Assembly (NCBI GenBank): GCA_002712945.1
Contig: PAVA01000042.1
Coordinates: forward strand, 1-16,493
Source of the DNA: Citromicrobium sp.
Lineage (GTDB): Bacteria; Pseudomonadota; Alphaproteobacteria; Sphingomonadales; Sphingomonadaceae
Direction of reading: 5' to 3'
DNA: 16,493 bases
Shown here: one piece after another, positions 1-7,719 of the stretch
Numbering within the stretch: the stretch's first letter is position 1
Layout of the letters: each line of letters starts with the position of its first letter
The notes under the pieces: model-generated
Database searches by the model: none
Seen by the model: the letters and a program-made list of their open reading frames with translations, nothing else
What the model was told of the DNA's origin: nothing
Translations under genes and position numbers: made by a program

Positions 1-860
1 CATTGATCCCGCAGGCACGGCTGGCCGGGCCGATGCCGTGGGTGCTCGCGATCATGATCGCGCTGACCGTGCTGGCGGCGGGCGCAGGGCTGTCGCTCGG
101 CAACCTTGCGGGCGATGCGCGCTCGGAACTCTCGGGCGGGGCGACCGTGCAGATCCTCGAAGCCGATCCGGCAACCCGCGCACGGCAGGCGGAGGCGGCG
201 CAGGAGCTGCTGCAATCGCTGCCGATGGTGGAGGAAAGCCGACAGATCCCGCAGGAAGAACTCGACGCGCTGCTCGAGCCCTGGCTGGGCGCATCGGGCG
301 ATGCCGAAACCGTGCCGGTGCCTGCGCTGATCGACGTGCGGCTGGGCGGCCGCGCCGACGAAGCCGCGATAGAGAATCTGCGGCAACAGCTCGCCGAAGT
401 GGCGCCCGATGCACGGGTCGATGCGCAGTCCTCGTGGCTGCGCCCCGTGTTCAACGCGCTCACTTCGCTGCAATATGTTGCGCTCGCGCTGGTCCTGCTG
501 CTGGCGGTGACGAGCGCGGCGGCGGTGTTCCTCGCGGCGCGCAGCGCACTCGGCAACAACCGCGAGACGATCGCGATCGTGCACCTGCTCGGCGGCACCG
601 ACGGGCAGATCGCGCAGCTGTTCCAGCGGGCGATCCTGCGCGATTCGATCATCGGCGGGATCGTGGGCCTGCTGCTCGGGCTCGCCGCCGTGCTCGGCCT
701 CGGTTACCAGTTCGCCGCGCTCGACAGCGGGATGATCGCCAGCGGCGGGCTCGACTGGCTGGACTGGATAGTGATCGCGCTGATCCCCATTCTAGGCGTG
801 GTGCTCGCGGTGGCGACCGCGCGCTTCACGGTTCTTGCCGCGGTAAGGAAGATGTTGTGA
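1..860 (+). CDS. ftsX: Cell division protein FtsX, 5'-partial
   Basis: FtsX is the membrane subunit of the FtsE-FtsX ABC-type complex, which at the division site controls activation of peptidoglycan hydrolases rather than transporting a solute. About 285 residues are visible. A first membrane helix (about residues 13-33, counting from the TTG at base 3) is followed by a periplasmic domain of about 120 residues and three C-terminal helices (about 156-178, 213-236, 252-273), which is the FtsX four-helix topology. The permease-type segment with NNRETIAIVHLLGGTDGQIA before helix 3 is characteristic of the family. The reading frame is open to the window edge and the TTG at 3 sits close to helix 1. 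The true start, with the usual cytoplasmic N-tail, is therefore probably upstream, where ftsE is also expected. Its TGA overlaps the GTG of the next gene. The family call is confident; the missing 5' end is an inference. Confidence 0.9.
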   Translation, partial: LIPQARLAGPMPWVLAIMIALTVLAAGAGLSLGNLAGDARSELSGGATVQILEADPATRARQAEAAQELLQSLPMVEESRQIPQEELDALLEPWLGASGDAETVPVPALIDVRLGGRADEAAIENLRQQLAEVAPDARVDAQSSWLRPVFNALTSLQYVALALVLLLAVTSAAAVFLAARSALGNNRETIAIVHLLGGTDGQIAQLFQRAILRDSIIGGIVGLLLGLAAVLGLGYQFAALDSGMIASGGLDWLDWIVIALIPILGVVLAVATARFTVLAAVRKML

Positions 861-1387
861 TCTGGCGAATAGGCCTTCTCGCCCTGCTCTTGTGGCTGCT
901 CGGGTTCATCTGGTTCGCCGGATGGCTGCCCGGCCCTGCGCCGATGGAGCGGACCGACGCGGTGATCGTGCCGACCGGCGGCCCCGGTCGCATCGCGCGC
1001 GGCCTCGAAGTGGTCCAGACCGACAGCGCCGACACCCTGCTGGTCACCGGCGTGGACCCCGAGGTGAAGCCGGGCGAGTTCGCTGCCGAATTCGAGGTGT
1101 CCGACGAGATCATGGAATGCTGCGTCACGCTCGGCTTCGCGGCGACCGATACGCGCGGCAACGCGCAGGAGACGGCGCAGTGGGCGCAAGCGAACGGGAT
1201 CAAGAGCCTGCGTCTCGTCACGAGCGACTGGCACATGCGCCGGGCCTCGGCCGAATTGCGCCGCGAGCTTCCGGACGACGTGAAGCTGGTCAAGGACGCG
1301 GTGCGCAGCGAGCCGAGCCTGTGGATGCTCTTCGTCGAATATCACAAGTGGCTGGTGAGCCGCAGCGTCGGCCCGCTGTTCACCTGA
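857..1387 (+). CDS. YdcF/ElyC/SanA-family (DUF218) membrane-anchored protein
   Basis: This 176-residue protein has one N-terminal membrane helix (about 4-22) followed by a single DUF218 domain. Its motifs fit that family: DAVIVPTGG near residue 34, a GL-containing helix, TRGNAQET (about 99-106) and VTSDWHMRRA (about 121-130). Family members such as E. coli ElyC and SanA act in envelope integrity and possibly in undecaprenyl-phosphate or peptidoglycan metabolism, but the reaction is not settled. The GTG start is chosen because it overlaps the ftsX stop in a GTGA arrangement, leaving the membrane helix right at the N terminus. The same frame stays open far upstream, but that part lies inside ftsX and reads as Arg/Ala-rich nonsense. 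Coupling with ftsX and plsC suggests an envelope role, which is an inference. Confidence 0.85.
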   Translation: MIWRIGLLALLLWLLGFIWFAGWLPGPAPMERTDAVIVPTGGPGRIARGLEVVQTDSADTLLVTGVDPEVKPGEFAAEFEVSDEIMECCVTLGFAATDTRGNAQETAQWAQANGIKSLRLVTSDWHMRRASAELRRELPDDVKLVKDAVRSEPSLWMLFVEYHKWLVSRSVGPLFT

Positions 1388-1402
1388 GCCGGTCCGCCTG
1401 AC

Positions 1403-2071
1403 ATGAGCGCGCTTCGCAGCCTCGCCTTTTGTGGCGTATTCTATCTCGGCACGCTGGTCCTGCTGGTGCCCGCCCTGCTGGGCGGAACGCGCGGCATAAG
1501 GGCGGCAGCGCGTGGGTGGAGTGCGATGCACCGCTGGTGCGTTCGCCATATCCTGCGCATCCGCATCATCCAGGAAGGCGCGCCGATCGACGGCCCCGCG
1601 CTCTACGCCATGCGGCACGAGAGCTTCTTCGAGGCGATCGACGCGCCCTGCGTTTTCGGCGAGCCGGTGATCTTCGCCAAGCAGGAACTGCTCGCGATTC
1701 CGCTCTGGGGAAAAGCCGCGGGCAAGTACGGCATCATCCCTGTCGCGCGCGACGAGGGGGCGAAGGCGCTGCGCAATCTGATGCGCGCGGCGAAGGAGGC
1801 GAAGGCCAAGGGAAAGCCTTTCCTGATCTTTCCCGAGGGCACGCGCACGCCGCACGGGCAGGAGGGCGCGATCGTTTCCGGTTTTGCGGGGCTTTACAAG
1901 CTGCTCGGCGTGCCGGTCGTGCCCGTCGCGGTGAACAGCGGGCCGCTCTATCGCGGGTTCGTCAAGCGGCCCGGCCAGATCACCTACCGCTTCGGCCCGG
2001 CGATCCCGCCGGGGCTCGATCGCGGCGAGGTGGAAGCGCGCGTGCGCGAGGCGATCAACGCGCTGAATTGA
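1403..2071 (+). CDS. plsC: 1-acyl-sn-glycerol-3-phosphate acyltransferase (PlsC family)
   Basis: The likely reaction is acylation of lysophosphatidic acid to phosphatidic acid at the inner membrane, the second acyl step of phospholipid synthesis. The 222-residue protein has an N-terminal hydrophobic segment (about 7-27). It then shows the acyltransferase block I as RHESFFEAID (His72), block II FAKQEL (about 91-96), block III FPEGTR (143-148) and block IV VPVAVNSG (about 173-180). Block I is HX4E (His72, Glu77) instead of the textbook HX4D; Glu here is known in some proteobacterial members. The gene begins 15 bases after the YdcF-type gene and is probably in the same operon. No strong ribosome-binding site is visible. 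A homologue acting on another acyl acceptor cannot be excluded. Confidence 0.88.
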   Translation: MSALRSLAFCGVFYLGTLVLLVPALLGGTRGIRAAARGWSAMHRWCVRHILRIRIIQEGAPIDGPALYAMRHESFFEAIDAPCVFGEPVIFAKQELLAIPLWGKAAGKYGIIPVARDEGAKALRNLMRAAKEAKAKGKPFLIFPEGTRTPHGQEGAIVSGFAGLYKLLGVPVVPVAVNSGPLYRGFVKRPGQITYRFGPAIPPGLDRGEVEARVREAINALN

Positions 2072-2098
2072 GCCTGCGTCGGGCGGGCCGCCGACAAG
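2072..2098. terminator. Short convergent gap, weak hairpin
   Basis: Only 27 bases separate the plsC stop from the hisC stop. They contain GTCGG (2078-2082) complementary to CCGAC (2091-2095) with an 8-base GC-rich loop. There is no T-run on either side, so a terminator function for both strands is only suggested by position. Confidence 0.25.
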
Positions 2099-3190
2099 CT
2101 AATCCAGTGCCGCCTCTATCGCATCGCCTACCTTCGTCATGTCGTCCGCACTGCCGATGGTGATCCGCAGAGCGTGGCCCAGCCCCTGACCCGGCAGGTG
2201 GCGCACGGCATAGCCCGCCGCCGCGATGGCATCGCGGACCCGCTCGGCGGTCGGCTGGTCGGGGAAGGTGACAAGGACGAAATTGGCTTCGCTCGGCACG
2301 CAGGCGACGCCCCGGTTGCCCAGGGCTTCGAGCCGCTCGACGAAACTTGCGCGCACGCGAGCGTTCTCCTCGCGCGAGCGTCGGACGAAGTCCTGATCGC
2401 CCAGCGCAGCCACCGCCCCCGCCTGCGCAGCGCCCACGACATTGAACGGCCCGCGAATCCGGTTGAGCGCATCGACCAGGTGCGGCGCGCCGGTCGCCCA
2501 GCCCACGCGGCCCGATGCGAGGCCATAGATCTTCGAGAAAGTTCGCGTGACGAGCACGTTGTCCGCCTCGCCTGCCAGCGCGAGGCCCGGCACGCCTTCG
2601 TCGGGCAGATATTCGGCATAGGCCTGGTCGAGCACCAGCAGCACATCTCCCCGAAGCCCCGCGTGCAGCCGCGCGATCTCCGCATGCGGAAGGTAGGTGC
2701 CGGTCGGGTTGTTGGGATTGGCGATGAACACCACCCGGGTCCGCTTGGTCACTGCCCCCAGCAGCGCATCGACATCGGCGGCATAATCCTTCGTCTCGGC
2801 CTCGACCGGGGTCGCGCCCACGCGCCGCGTGGCGATAGGATAGACCGCGAAGGAGTAGCGGGGCATTAGCACCTCGTCGCCCGCTCCTGCAAAAGCCTGC
2901 GCCGCGAGGTTGAGCAGCTCGTCCGACCCCGTGCCGCATACGATCCGCGCGGGATCGATCCCGTGCATCTCGCCTAGCGCGGCCCGCAATGCGGTGCTGT
3001 CGGGGTCGGGATAGCGCGCCAGATCGCGCGCCTGCGCAAAGGCTTCGCGCGCCGCATCGCTACACCCCAGCGGGTTCTCGTTGGCGGAGAGTTTCACCAG
3101 CGCGCGTCCGTCCGCGCCCTTGGCGGCGCCGGGGACGTAGGCTGCGATATCGAGGATGTAGGGCTTGGGGCGGGGGGCGCTATCGGTCAT
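2099..3190 (-). CDS. hisC: Histidinol-phosphate aminotransferase
   Basis: This PLP-dependent fold-type I aminotransferase converts imidazole-acetol phosphate plus glutamate to histidinol phosphate in the cytoplasm. It has 363 residues, the usual length. Visible family signs are LSANENP (about 34-40), IANPNNPTG (157-164), the Asp188/Tyr191 pair of the PLP site and the Schiff-base lysine Lys220 in [16 protein letters not shown], with Arg228 for the phosphate. HALRITIG near the end carries the carboxylate-binding Arg. The gene stands alone, away from other his genes and divergent from metX. In several bacteria HisC also transaminates aromatic keto acids (Zymomonas is a known broad-specificity case), so a role in Phe/Tyr synthesis is possible but not readable here. 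No clear Shine-Dalgarno precedes the ATG. Confidence 0.93.
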   Translation of the reverse strand: MTDSAPRPKPYILDIAAYVPGAAKGADGRALVKLSANENPLGCSDAAREAFAQARDLARYPDPDSTALRAALGEMHGIDPARIVCGTGSDELLNLAAQAFAGAGDEVLMPRYSFAVYPIATRRVGATPVEAETKDYAADVDALLGAVTKRTRVVFIANPNNPTGTYLPHAEIARLHAGLRGDVLLVLDQAYAEYLPDEGVPGLALAGEADNVLVTRTFSKIYGLASGRVGWATGAPHLVDALNRIRGPFNVVGAAQAGAVAALGDQDFVRRSREENARVRASFVERLEALGNRGVACVPSEANFVLVTFPDQPTAERVRDAIAAAGYAVRHLPGQGLGHALRITIGSADDMTKVGDAIEAALD

Positions 3191-3263
3191 GACGGATCGC
3201 GCTGTTGCGCAAAATCGGCGCTTTCACAAGCGGACGAAGGCGCGGTAAGGGCTTTGCTCGAAA
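3191..3263. promoter_or_regulatory. Divergent hisC/metX intergenic region
   Basis: This 73-base gap must hold the start signals for both hisC (leftward) and metX (rightward). It contains the perfect palindrome TTGCGCAA at 3205-3212, a possible regulator half-site or simply chance. No convincing -35/-10 pair is visible. The purine-rich TAAGGG at 3246-3251 is rather far from the metX ATG (about 13 bases). I compared the region with what I remember of the SAM-II riboswitch that precedes metX/metA in some alphaproteobacteria and do not see it. Confidence 0.4.
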
Positions 3264-4352
3264 ATGCCCGATCCCGATCTTGCCCTGACCCTGCCCGATC
3301 CCCTGCCGCTGGACAGCGGGGCCGAACTGTCGCCCGTCACCATCGCTTTTCAGGAGTATGGGACGCGCGCCGAGGATGGCGGCAACGTGGTGCTGATCTT
3401 CCATGCGCTGACCGGCGACCAGTATGTCGCGAGCCCGCATCCCGGCACCGGCAAGCCCGGCTGGTGGGACCGGATGGGCGGCCCGGGCAAGCCGATCGAC
3501 ACGAATCGCTTCTGCGTTATCTGCGCCAACGTGATCGGCGGGTGCATGGGATCGACCGGCCCGGCGAGCGAGAGCGCCGATGGCGATCCCTATGGCCAGC
3601 GTTTCCCGGTGGTGACCATTCACGACATGGTCCGCGCCATCGCCCGCATGCTCGACGCCAAGGGGATAGACCGGGTCCACGCGCTCGTCGGCGGGTCGAT
3701 GGGCGGGATGCAGGCGCTCGCCTTCGCGTCGGACTATCCGGATCGTGCGGAGCGCGTACTGGTGCTGGCGAGCGCGGCGCGCCAGTCCGCCCAGAACATC
3801 GCCTTCCACGAGGTCGGGCGGCAGGCGATCATGGCCGATGCCAACTGGAACGGCGGCGAATATTACGGCGGGGCGCAGCCCGATGCAGGCCTCGCGGTCG
3901 CGCGGATGGCGGCGCACATCACCTACCTGTCCGAAAAGGGGCTGACCGAGAAGTTCGGCCGACAGCTGCAAGATCGCGAAACAAAGTCCTTCGGCTTCGA
4001 TGCCGATTTCCAGGTCGAATCCTACCTGCGCTATCAGGGCAGCGGCTTCACCCGCCGGTTCGATGCCAATTCCTACCTCTACATCACCCGCGCGATGGAC
4101 TATTTCGACCTTGCCGAAGAGCATGGCGGGCGGCTTGCCGATGCTTTCGCGGGTAGCACCGCGCGTTTCTGCATCGTCAGCTTCGATACCGACTGGCTCT
4201 ATCCCACGCCCGAGAGCCAGCTGCTCGTCCGCGCGCTGAACGCGGCGGGTGCGCCGGTCAGCTTCGTCGAGCTGTCCTCGCCCTATGGGCACGACGGCTT
4301 CTTGCTGGAAACGCCGGGGCTCGACGATGTGGTGCGGGGGTTCCTTTCATGA
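3264..4352 (+). CDS. metX: Homoserine O-acyltransferase MetX
   Basis: This alpha/beta-hydrolase-fold enzyme activates homoserine by O-acylation in methionine synthesis, classically with acetyl-CoA. It has 362 residues, typical of MetX. Visible features are HALTGDQYV (about 47-55), the oxyanion/substrate stretch [11 protein letters not shown] (90-100), the nucleophile elbow GGSMGGMQA with Ser145, the acid Asp310 in SFDTDWLYP and the catalytic His343 in YGHDGFL. The ATG of metW overlaps its TGA, so the two are translationally coupled. Some MetX proteins have been shown to use succinyl-CoA, and I cannot assign the acyl donor from the sequence by eye. 'Homoserine O-acetyltransferase' is therefore the family label rather than a proven specificity. 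The start is at the first ATG, with a weak ribosome-binding site. Confidence 0.94.
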   Translation: MPDPDLALTLPDPLPLDSGAELSPVTIAFQEYGTRAEDGGNVVLIFHALTGDQYVASPHPGTGKPGWWDRMGGPGKPIDTNRFCVICANVIGGCMGSTGPASESADGDPYGQRFPVVTIHDMVRAIARMLDAKGIDRVHALVGGSMGGMQALAFASDYPDRAERVLVLASAARQSAQNIAFHEVGRQAIMADANWNGGEYYGGAQPDAGLAVARMAAHITYLSEKGLTEKFGRQLQDRETKSFGFDADFQVESYLRYQGSGFTRRFDANSYLYITRAMDYFDLAEEHGGRLADAFAGSTARFCIVSFDTDWLYPTPESQLLVRALNAAGAPVSFVELSSPYGHDGFLLETPGLDDVVRGFLS

Positions 4353-4963
4353 GCGCACCCCGGACACCCGCGCTGGCAGACCTGCGCCCCGATCTCGCAG
4401 CCATCGCCGCGACCATCCCCGAAGGCGCGCGGGTGCTTGATATCGGCTGCGGCGAGGGCACGCTGCTGGCTGCGCTTGCCGAGCACAAGAAGGTCGACGC
4501 GCGCGGGCTCGAGATCGACCCGGAGCGGGTCGCCACCTGCGTCGCCCGCGGGCTTTCGGTGGTGCAGGGCGATGCCGAGGCGGACCTGGTCCACTACCCC
4601 GACGATGCGTTCGACTATGCGATCCTCGGCCAGACGATCCAGATGGTCGACCGGCCCGCCGAGGTGCTCGACGAACTGCTGCGCGTGGGCCGATCCGCCT
4701 TCGTCAGCTTCCCGAACTTCGCGCATTGGCGGATGCGGATCGCGCTGGGGCTGGGCGGGCGGATGCCGGTGACGCCCGCGCTGCCCGAGGCGTGGCATGC
4801 GACCGGCAATATCCGCAATCTCGCCGTGTCCGATTTCCGCGCGCTGGTCGCCGAGCGCGGCGCACGGATCGAGCGCGGGTGGTACTTCGCCAAGGGCCAC
4901 GCCATTCGCGAGCGCGGCGCGAACCTGCGCGCCGAGTTCGCGCTGTTCCTGGTCGGTCGGTAA
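4349..4963 (+). CDS. metW: Methionine biosynthesis protein MetW
   Basis: MetW is a methyltransferase-fold protein found beside metX in many proteobacteria. Its precise role in the homoserine acylation step is unsettled, and support of MetX activity is the usual proposal. The 204 residues carry the SAM-binding motif [10 protein letters not shown] (29-37), an acidic residue at the end of strand 2 (ARGLEIDP, about 51-58), the QGDAE motif (about 73-77) and the MetW-typical stretches LGQTIQMV (93-100), [11 protein letters not shown] (120-130) and [10 protein letters not shown] (154-163). Length and motif order fit the family. The ATGA overlap with metX shows a single operon. Confidence 0.93.
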   Translation: MSAPRTPALADLRPDLAAIAATIPEGARVLDIGCGEGTLLAALAEHKKVDARGLEIDPERVATCVARGLSVVQGDAEADLVHYPDDAFDYAILGQTIQMVDRPAEVLDELLRVGRSAFVSFPNFAHWRMRIALGLGGRMPVTPALPEAWHATGNIRNLAVSDFRALVAERGARIERGWYFAKGHAIRERGANLRAEFALFLVGR

Positions 4964-5030
4964 CAATCCGCGATAGGCCGCGGGCGCAAATCGTGGCATT
5001 AACCATCCCCTGCGAAGGGGGAGTGCGTCG
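4964..5030 (+). promoter_or_regulatory. Leader of the lipoprotein gene with ribosome-binding site
   Basis: The gap holds an AAGGGGGAG ribosome-binding site about seven bases before the ATG at 5031. Upstream is CATTAACCAT (about 4997-5006). TTAACCAT resembles a CtrA-type half-site of alphaproteobacteria, but a single half-site of this length could easily be chance. Confidence 0.35.
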
Positions 5031-5693
5031 ATGAGGATTGTGCCGCTGCTGCTAATCGGGGCCACGCTTGCCGCGTGCGAACCGCTGCTTCCATCCGCCG
5101 ACAGGGATGAGCCGGAGTTCGGGGATGTCGATGCGATGCAGGCATCGCCTTCGGGCCGGATCATCGACACCGCGCCAATCGCGGGCACCGACTGGCTGCT
5201 CGCGCGGGTCGGCTGGAGCGACGAGCGGCGCGGCGCGCTCGATTCGTCTTCGGGCTACGCCGGGGCGAGGGTCGCCAATATCGTCATCCTCGACAAGGAA
5301 ACCGGGGCGAGCGTTTCGCTTCTCCCGAACGAGCGCAACCGGGTGCGCGATCACCGGATCATCTGGCCGGTCTCCGGGCCGGTCGAGGGCAGCGCGCCCT
5401 CGGACGACGATGACGGTATCGGTCCGGTCGCTCCGACGCATTTCATGCTCGATGCCGAACTACGCGAAGGCGGGCCGGGCGCGCGCCGGCTGCTGATCGG
5501 TTCGTTCGACGATTTTCGTTCTTCGCTGGTCGCGCGCGGCTATGTCGCGATCCATCACGTCGAAATGCTGGACGAGGCGCGCCTCTCGATCCTCCTCGGC
5601 TATCCCGACCGGGACGAGCTGATGGTGGTCGACCTGCCGGGCAGCACGATCGAGCGCCGCCGCTGGATCGATCCCTCGCGGGTGGCCCGCTGA
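5031..5693 (+). CDS. Unrecognised lipoprotein
   Basis: I do not recognise this 220-residue protein. Its N terminus is a short lipoprotein signal: Arg2, a hydrophobic stretch LLLIGATLAA and the lipobox LAAC with Cys16 as the lipidation site. Acidic residues soon after (DRDEPEFGD, 24-32) make retention in the inner membrane less certain than release to the outer one. The mature part is mixed beta-rich, with ANIVILDKETGASVSLL (about 82-98) looking like a blade of a repeat or propeller-type sheet, then an acidic linker (SDDDDG, about 124-129) and a basic tail ERRRWIDPSRVAR. No catalytic motif is visible. A strong ribosome-binding site supports the ATG. It lies downstream of metW but with its own 67-base leader, so co-transcription is uncertain. 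Confidence is high that it is a real exported gene and nil on function. Confidence 0.8.
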   Translation: MRIVPLLLIGATLAACEPLLPSADRDEPEFGDVDAMQASPSGRIIDTAPIAGTDWLLARVGWSDERRGALDSSSGYAGARVANIVILDKETGASVSLLPNERNRVRDHRIIWPVSGPVEGSAPSDDDDGIGPVAPTHFMLDAELREGGPGARRLLIGSFDDFRSSLVARGYVAIHHVEMLDEARLSILLGYPDRDELMVVDLPGSTIERRRWIDPSRVAR

Positions 5694-5699
5694 GAGAGC

Positions 5700-5726
5700 G
5701 GGCGGAAGGGCCGTGCCCCTCCGCCC
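5700..5726. terminator. Convergent hairpin between lipoprotein and aldehyde dehydrogenase genes
   Basis: GGGCGGAAGGG (5700-5710) pairs with CCCCTCCGCCC (5716-5726) around a 5-base loop. That gives ten pairs with one A/C mismatch. It fills almost the whole 40-base gap between two converging genes, as expected of a shared transcription end. No T-run follows on either strand, so intrinsic termination is not certain. Confidence 0.5.
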
Positions 5727-5733
5727 CGTTCCA

Positions 5734-7164
5734 TCAGCCTTCGTGGATGGTTTTTGCGACCATGCAGTGCATGACGCCTTCGGCCCCGTCCTCGCGCCCG
5801 AAGCCCGACCATTTCACGCCGCCGAAGGGCGCATCGGGCGCGCTGACATTGGCGCCGTTGATCGCGAGCATCCCGGCCTCGACATCGGCGGCAAGGCGGC
5901 TGCGCAGCTTGGGGTCGTTGGTCCAGGCATAGGCCGCCAGACCATAGGGCAGGCGGTTGGCCTCCTCCACGATGGCATCCGCATTCGCCATCGGGTTGAT
6001 CAGCGCGATGGGGCCGAAGGGCTCCTCGTTCATGATCTCGGCATTGGTCGGCACTTCGGAAAGCACGGTCGGCTCGAAGAAGAAGCCCTGGTTGCCGATC
6101 CGCTCGCCCCCGGTGTCGAGCTTCGCGCCCTTGTCCTTCGCATCGGCGATCTTCTTGGCGAGGCCTTCGGGGCCGCGCGCATTCGCCATCGGGCCCATCC
6201 GCGTGGCGTCGTCGAACCCGTTGCCGACCGCGATTGCCTTCGCCCGCTCGACAAAGCCGTCGCGGAAGGCGGGGAACAGGTCTTCCTCGACCAGAAAGCG
6301 GGTCGGGCTGACGCAGACCTGCCCGGCATTGCGGTAGGCCGCGCCGACCATCGTATCGAGCACCGTGTCGACGTCGCTGTCCTTGAATACCATCACCGGC
6401 GCGTGGCCACCCAGCTCCATGGTGGTGACCTTCAGGTCTTCGGCCGCCAGCTTGACGAGATGCTTGCCGACCGCGGTCGACCCGGTGAAGGTGACCTTGC
6501 GGATGATGGGGCTGGCGAGCAGGTGGCGGCTGACCTCGTCGGGCACGCCGAACACGACCTGGCAGACATCGCCCGGCACGCCGCCGTCGAGCAGCGCCTG
6601 AACCAGCGCGATGCCTGCGGCCGGAGTTTCCTCGGAGGGTTTCACAATCACCGAGCAGCCCGCCGCAATCGCTCCGCCGACCTTGCGCACGACATTGATC
6701 GCGGGGAAGTTCCACGCGGCGAAGCCGGCGATCGGGCCGACCGGCACATAGACCACGCGCGCGCTCTGGCCTTCGGGGCGCACCAGCATGCGGCCATAGG
6801 TGCGCTTGGCCTCGCCCGCGTAGAATTCCAGCAGCATCGCGCTGTAGATCACTTCGCCCACCGCCTCGCGGATCGGCTTGCCCTGTTCCTTCGTCAGCAG
6901 CGCTCCGATGTCCTTCGCGCGTTCGCGCAACAGCGATGCGGCCTTGTTGAGCACGGCAGCGCGCTTGTCCGCGCTTTCCCTGCGCCAGGCCTGAAAGCCC
7001 TTTTCGGCATTGGCGAGCGCGGTATCGAGATCGTCGGTGGTCGCCTTGGGCAGCGTGCCCAGTACCTCGGCCGTGGCGGGGTCGATCACGTCGATCGTGT
7101 CGCGTCCTCCGCCCGAAATCTTCTCGCCGCCGATCAGCAGGTGAAGGGAGGAATGGTCGGTCAT
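5734..7164 (-). CDS. gabD: NAD(P)-dependent succinate-semialdehyde dehydrogenase family protein
   Basis: This aldehyde dehydrogenase of 476 residues most resembles succinate-semialdehyde dehydrogenases, which oxidise succinate semialdehyde to succinate at the end of the GABA route. The fold motifs are in order: WNFP with Asn152, Lys175 in VKPSEETP, the nucleotide-loop FTGST (226-230), the general base Glu250 in MELGGHAP and the catalytic Cys284 in NAGQVCVSPTRF. MELGGHAPVMVF is typical of the semialdehyde subgroup. The ATG at 7164 is chosen over an open frame running more than 1 kb further because AGGAG lies 7-8 bases ahead of it and the protein starts there as the family does. No gabT or other GABA gene is nearby, so the physiological substrate may be a different small semialdehyde. 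The gene symbol is tentative. Confidence 0.87.
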   Translation of the reverse strand: MTDHSSLHLLIGGEKISGGGRDTIDVIDPATAEVLGTLPKATTDDLDTALANAEKGFQAWRRESADKRAAVLNKAASLLRERAKDIGALLTKEQGKPIREAVGEVIYSAMLLEFYAGEAKRTYGRMLVRPEGQSARVVYVPVGPIAGFAAWNFPAINVVRKVGGAIAAGCSVIVKPSEETPAAGIALVQALLDGGVPGDVCQVVFGVPDEVSRHLLASPIIRKVTFTGSTAVGKHLVKLAAEDLKVTTMELGGHAPVMVFKDSDVDTVLDTMVGAAYRNAGQVCVSPTRFLVEEDLFPAFRDGFVERAKAIAVGNGFDDATRMGPMANARGPEGLAKKIADAKDKGAKLDTGGERIGNQGFFFEPTVLSEVPTNAEIMNEEPFGPIALINPMANADAIVEEANRLPYGLAAYAWTNDPKLRSRLAADVEAGMLAINGANVSAPDAPFGGVKWSGFGREDGAEGVMHCMVAKTIHEG

Positions 7165-7260
7165 GTGGGCAGCTCCTCTCGTGCAACACTTCGTCTTGTT
7201 TCTGGCCACCGTCCCGGAAAGGACGGCGACAGGCTCGGCTTGCACGTATAGGCAAGACCC
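7165..7260. promoter_or_regulatory. Divergent intergenic region with small hairpins
   Basis: The 96 bases between two divergent genes carry AGGAG for the leftward gene. They also carry a perfect 6-bp hairpin CCGTCC/GGACGG (7209-7214 with 7221-7226, 6-base loop) and a 5-bp CTTGC/GCAAG dyad around ACGTATAG (7240-7257). Either may be an operator or leader structure. I see no strong -35/-10 pair, and promoter positions are not assigned. Confidence 0.35.
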
Positions 7261-7650
7261 ATGATCGCCAACCTCCTGTCGCTCGTTTTTATCGCACTCC
7301 AGGCCGCGCCGGGCGCCACGGACGCTGCGCCGCCCGCTAGCGCGGCCGTGCAGACCCCATCGCCGCTGCCCGCCGACCAGCAGGGCGCGCTGCGCTGTTC
7401 GGCGGCCTTCGCGCTGATCGCGGACCGGCAGCGGCAGGGCGATGAGGCCGCGCTCGCATACCCCCCGCTGGGGGAGCGTGGGCGCGAGTTCTTCGTGCAA
7501 TCGGGCGCCCGGCTGATGGACGATGCGGGGCTGACGCGCGAGACGATCGCGCTGCGGATGCGCGTTGAGGCCAACCGGATCCTCGAGGAAGGCTCGCTCG
7601 ACGAGATCATGCCGCCTTGCCTCCTGCTGCTCGAAGCGTCCGGCCTCTAG
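7261..7650 (+). CDS. Small exported protein of unknown function
   Basis: I do not recognise this 129-residue protein. It starts with a hydrophobic segment (about 3-17, ANLLSLVFIALQAAP) that looks like a cleavable signal peptide, with possible cleavage after an Ala between about 16 and 30. A Pro/Ala-rich linker follows. The remaining 90 residues are predicted mostly helical. They include QGALRCSAAFALIADRQRQG with Cys46 and, near the end, MPPCLLLLEA with Cys120. Two cysteines far apart in a probably periplasmic protein could form a disulfide. The ribosome-binding site is weak. Codon use and base composition match the neighbours, so a real gene is likely. The layout recalls small uncharacterised sphingomonad proteins, which is an impression and not a match. 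Confidence 0.72.
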   Translation: MIANLLSLVFIALQAAPGATDAAPPASAAVQTPSPLPADQQGALRCSAAFALIADRQRQGDEAALAYPPLGERGREFFVQSGARLMDDAGLTRETIALRMRVEANRILEEGSLDEIMPPCLLLLEASGL

Positions 7651-7719
7651 GGCCCTTCGTCTTCCGGCCCGTCGCAAGCATCTGGATTTGCCGGTGGGTT
7701 TGCTCCATCTGCGCTTCGC

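Noticed and set aside
38..856. Upstream extension of the YdcF-type frame through ftsX
   Set aside because: The stretch is in a second frame of ftsX and reads as Arg/Ala/Gly-rich nonsense. The membrane helix and domain begin right after the GTG at 857.
3191..3263. SAM-II or other SAM riboswitch upstream of metX
   Set aside because: I looked because such elements precede metX/metA in related bacteria. The gap is short and the expected conserved pieces are not there by eye. A covariance search would settle it.
3180..4292. A 370-codon minus-strand frame opposite metX
   Set aside because: The plus strand encodes a complete MetX with Ser-Asp-His triad. The antisense translation shows no motif.
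5713..7251. A 512-codon plus-strand open frame opposite the aldehyde dehydrogenase
   Set aside because: It is a shadow of the real gene: composition is low in hydrophobic clusters and rich in Arg, His and Gly, with no recognisable domain, and the true gene has its own ribosome-binding site.
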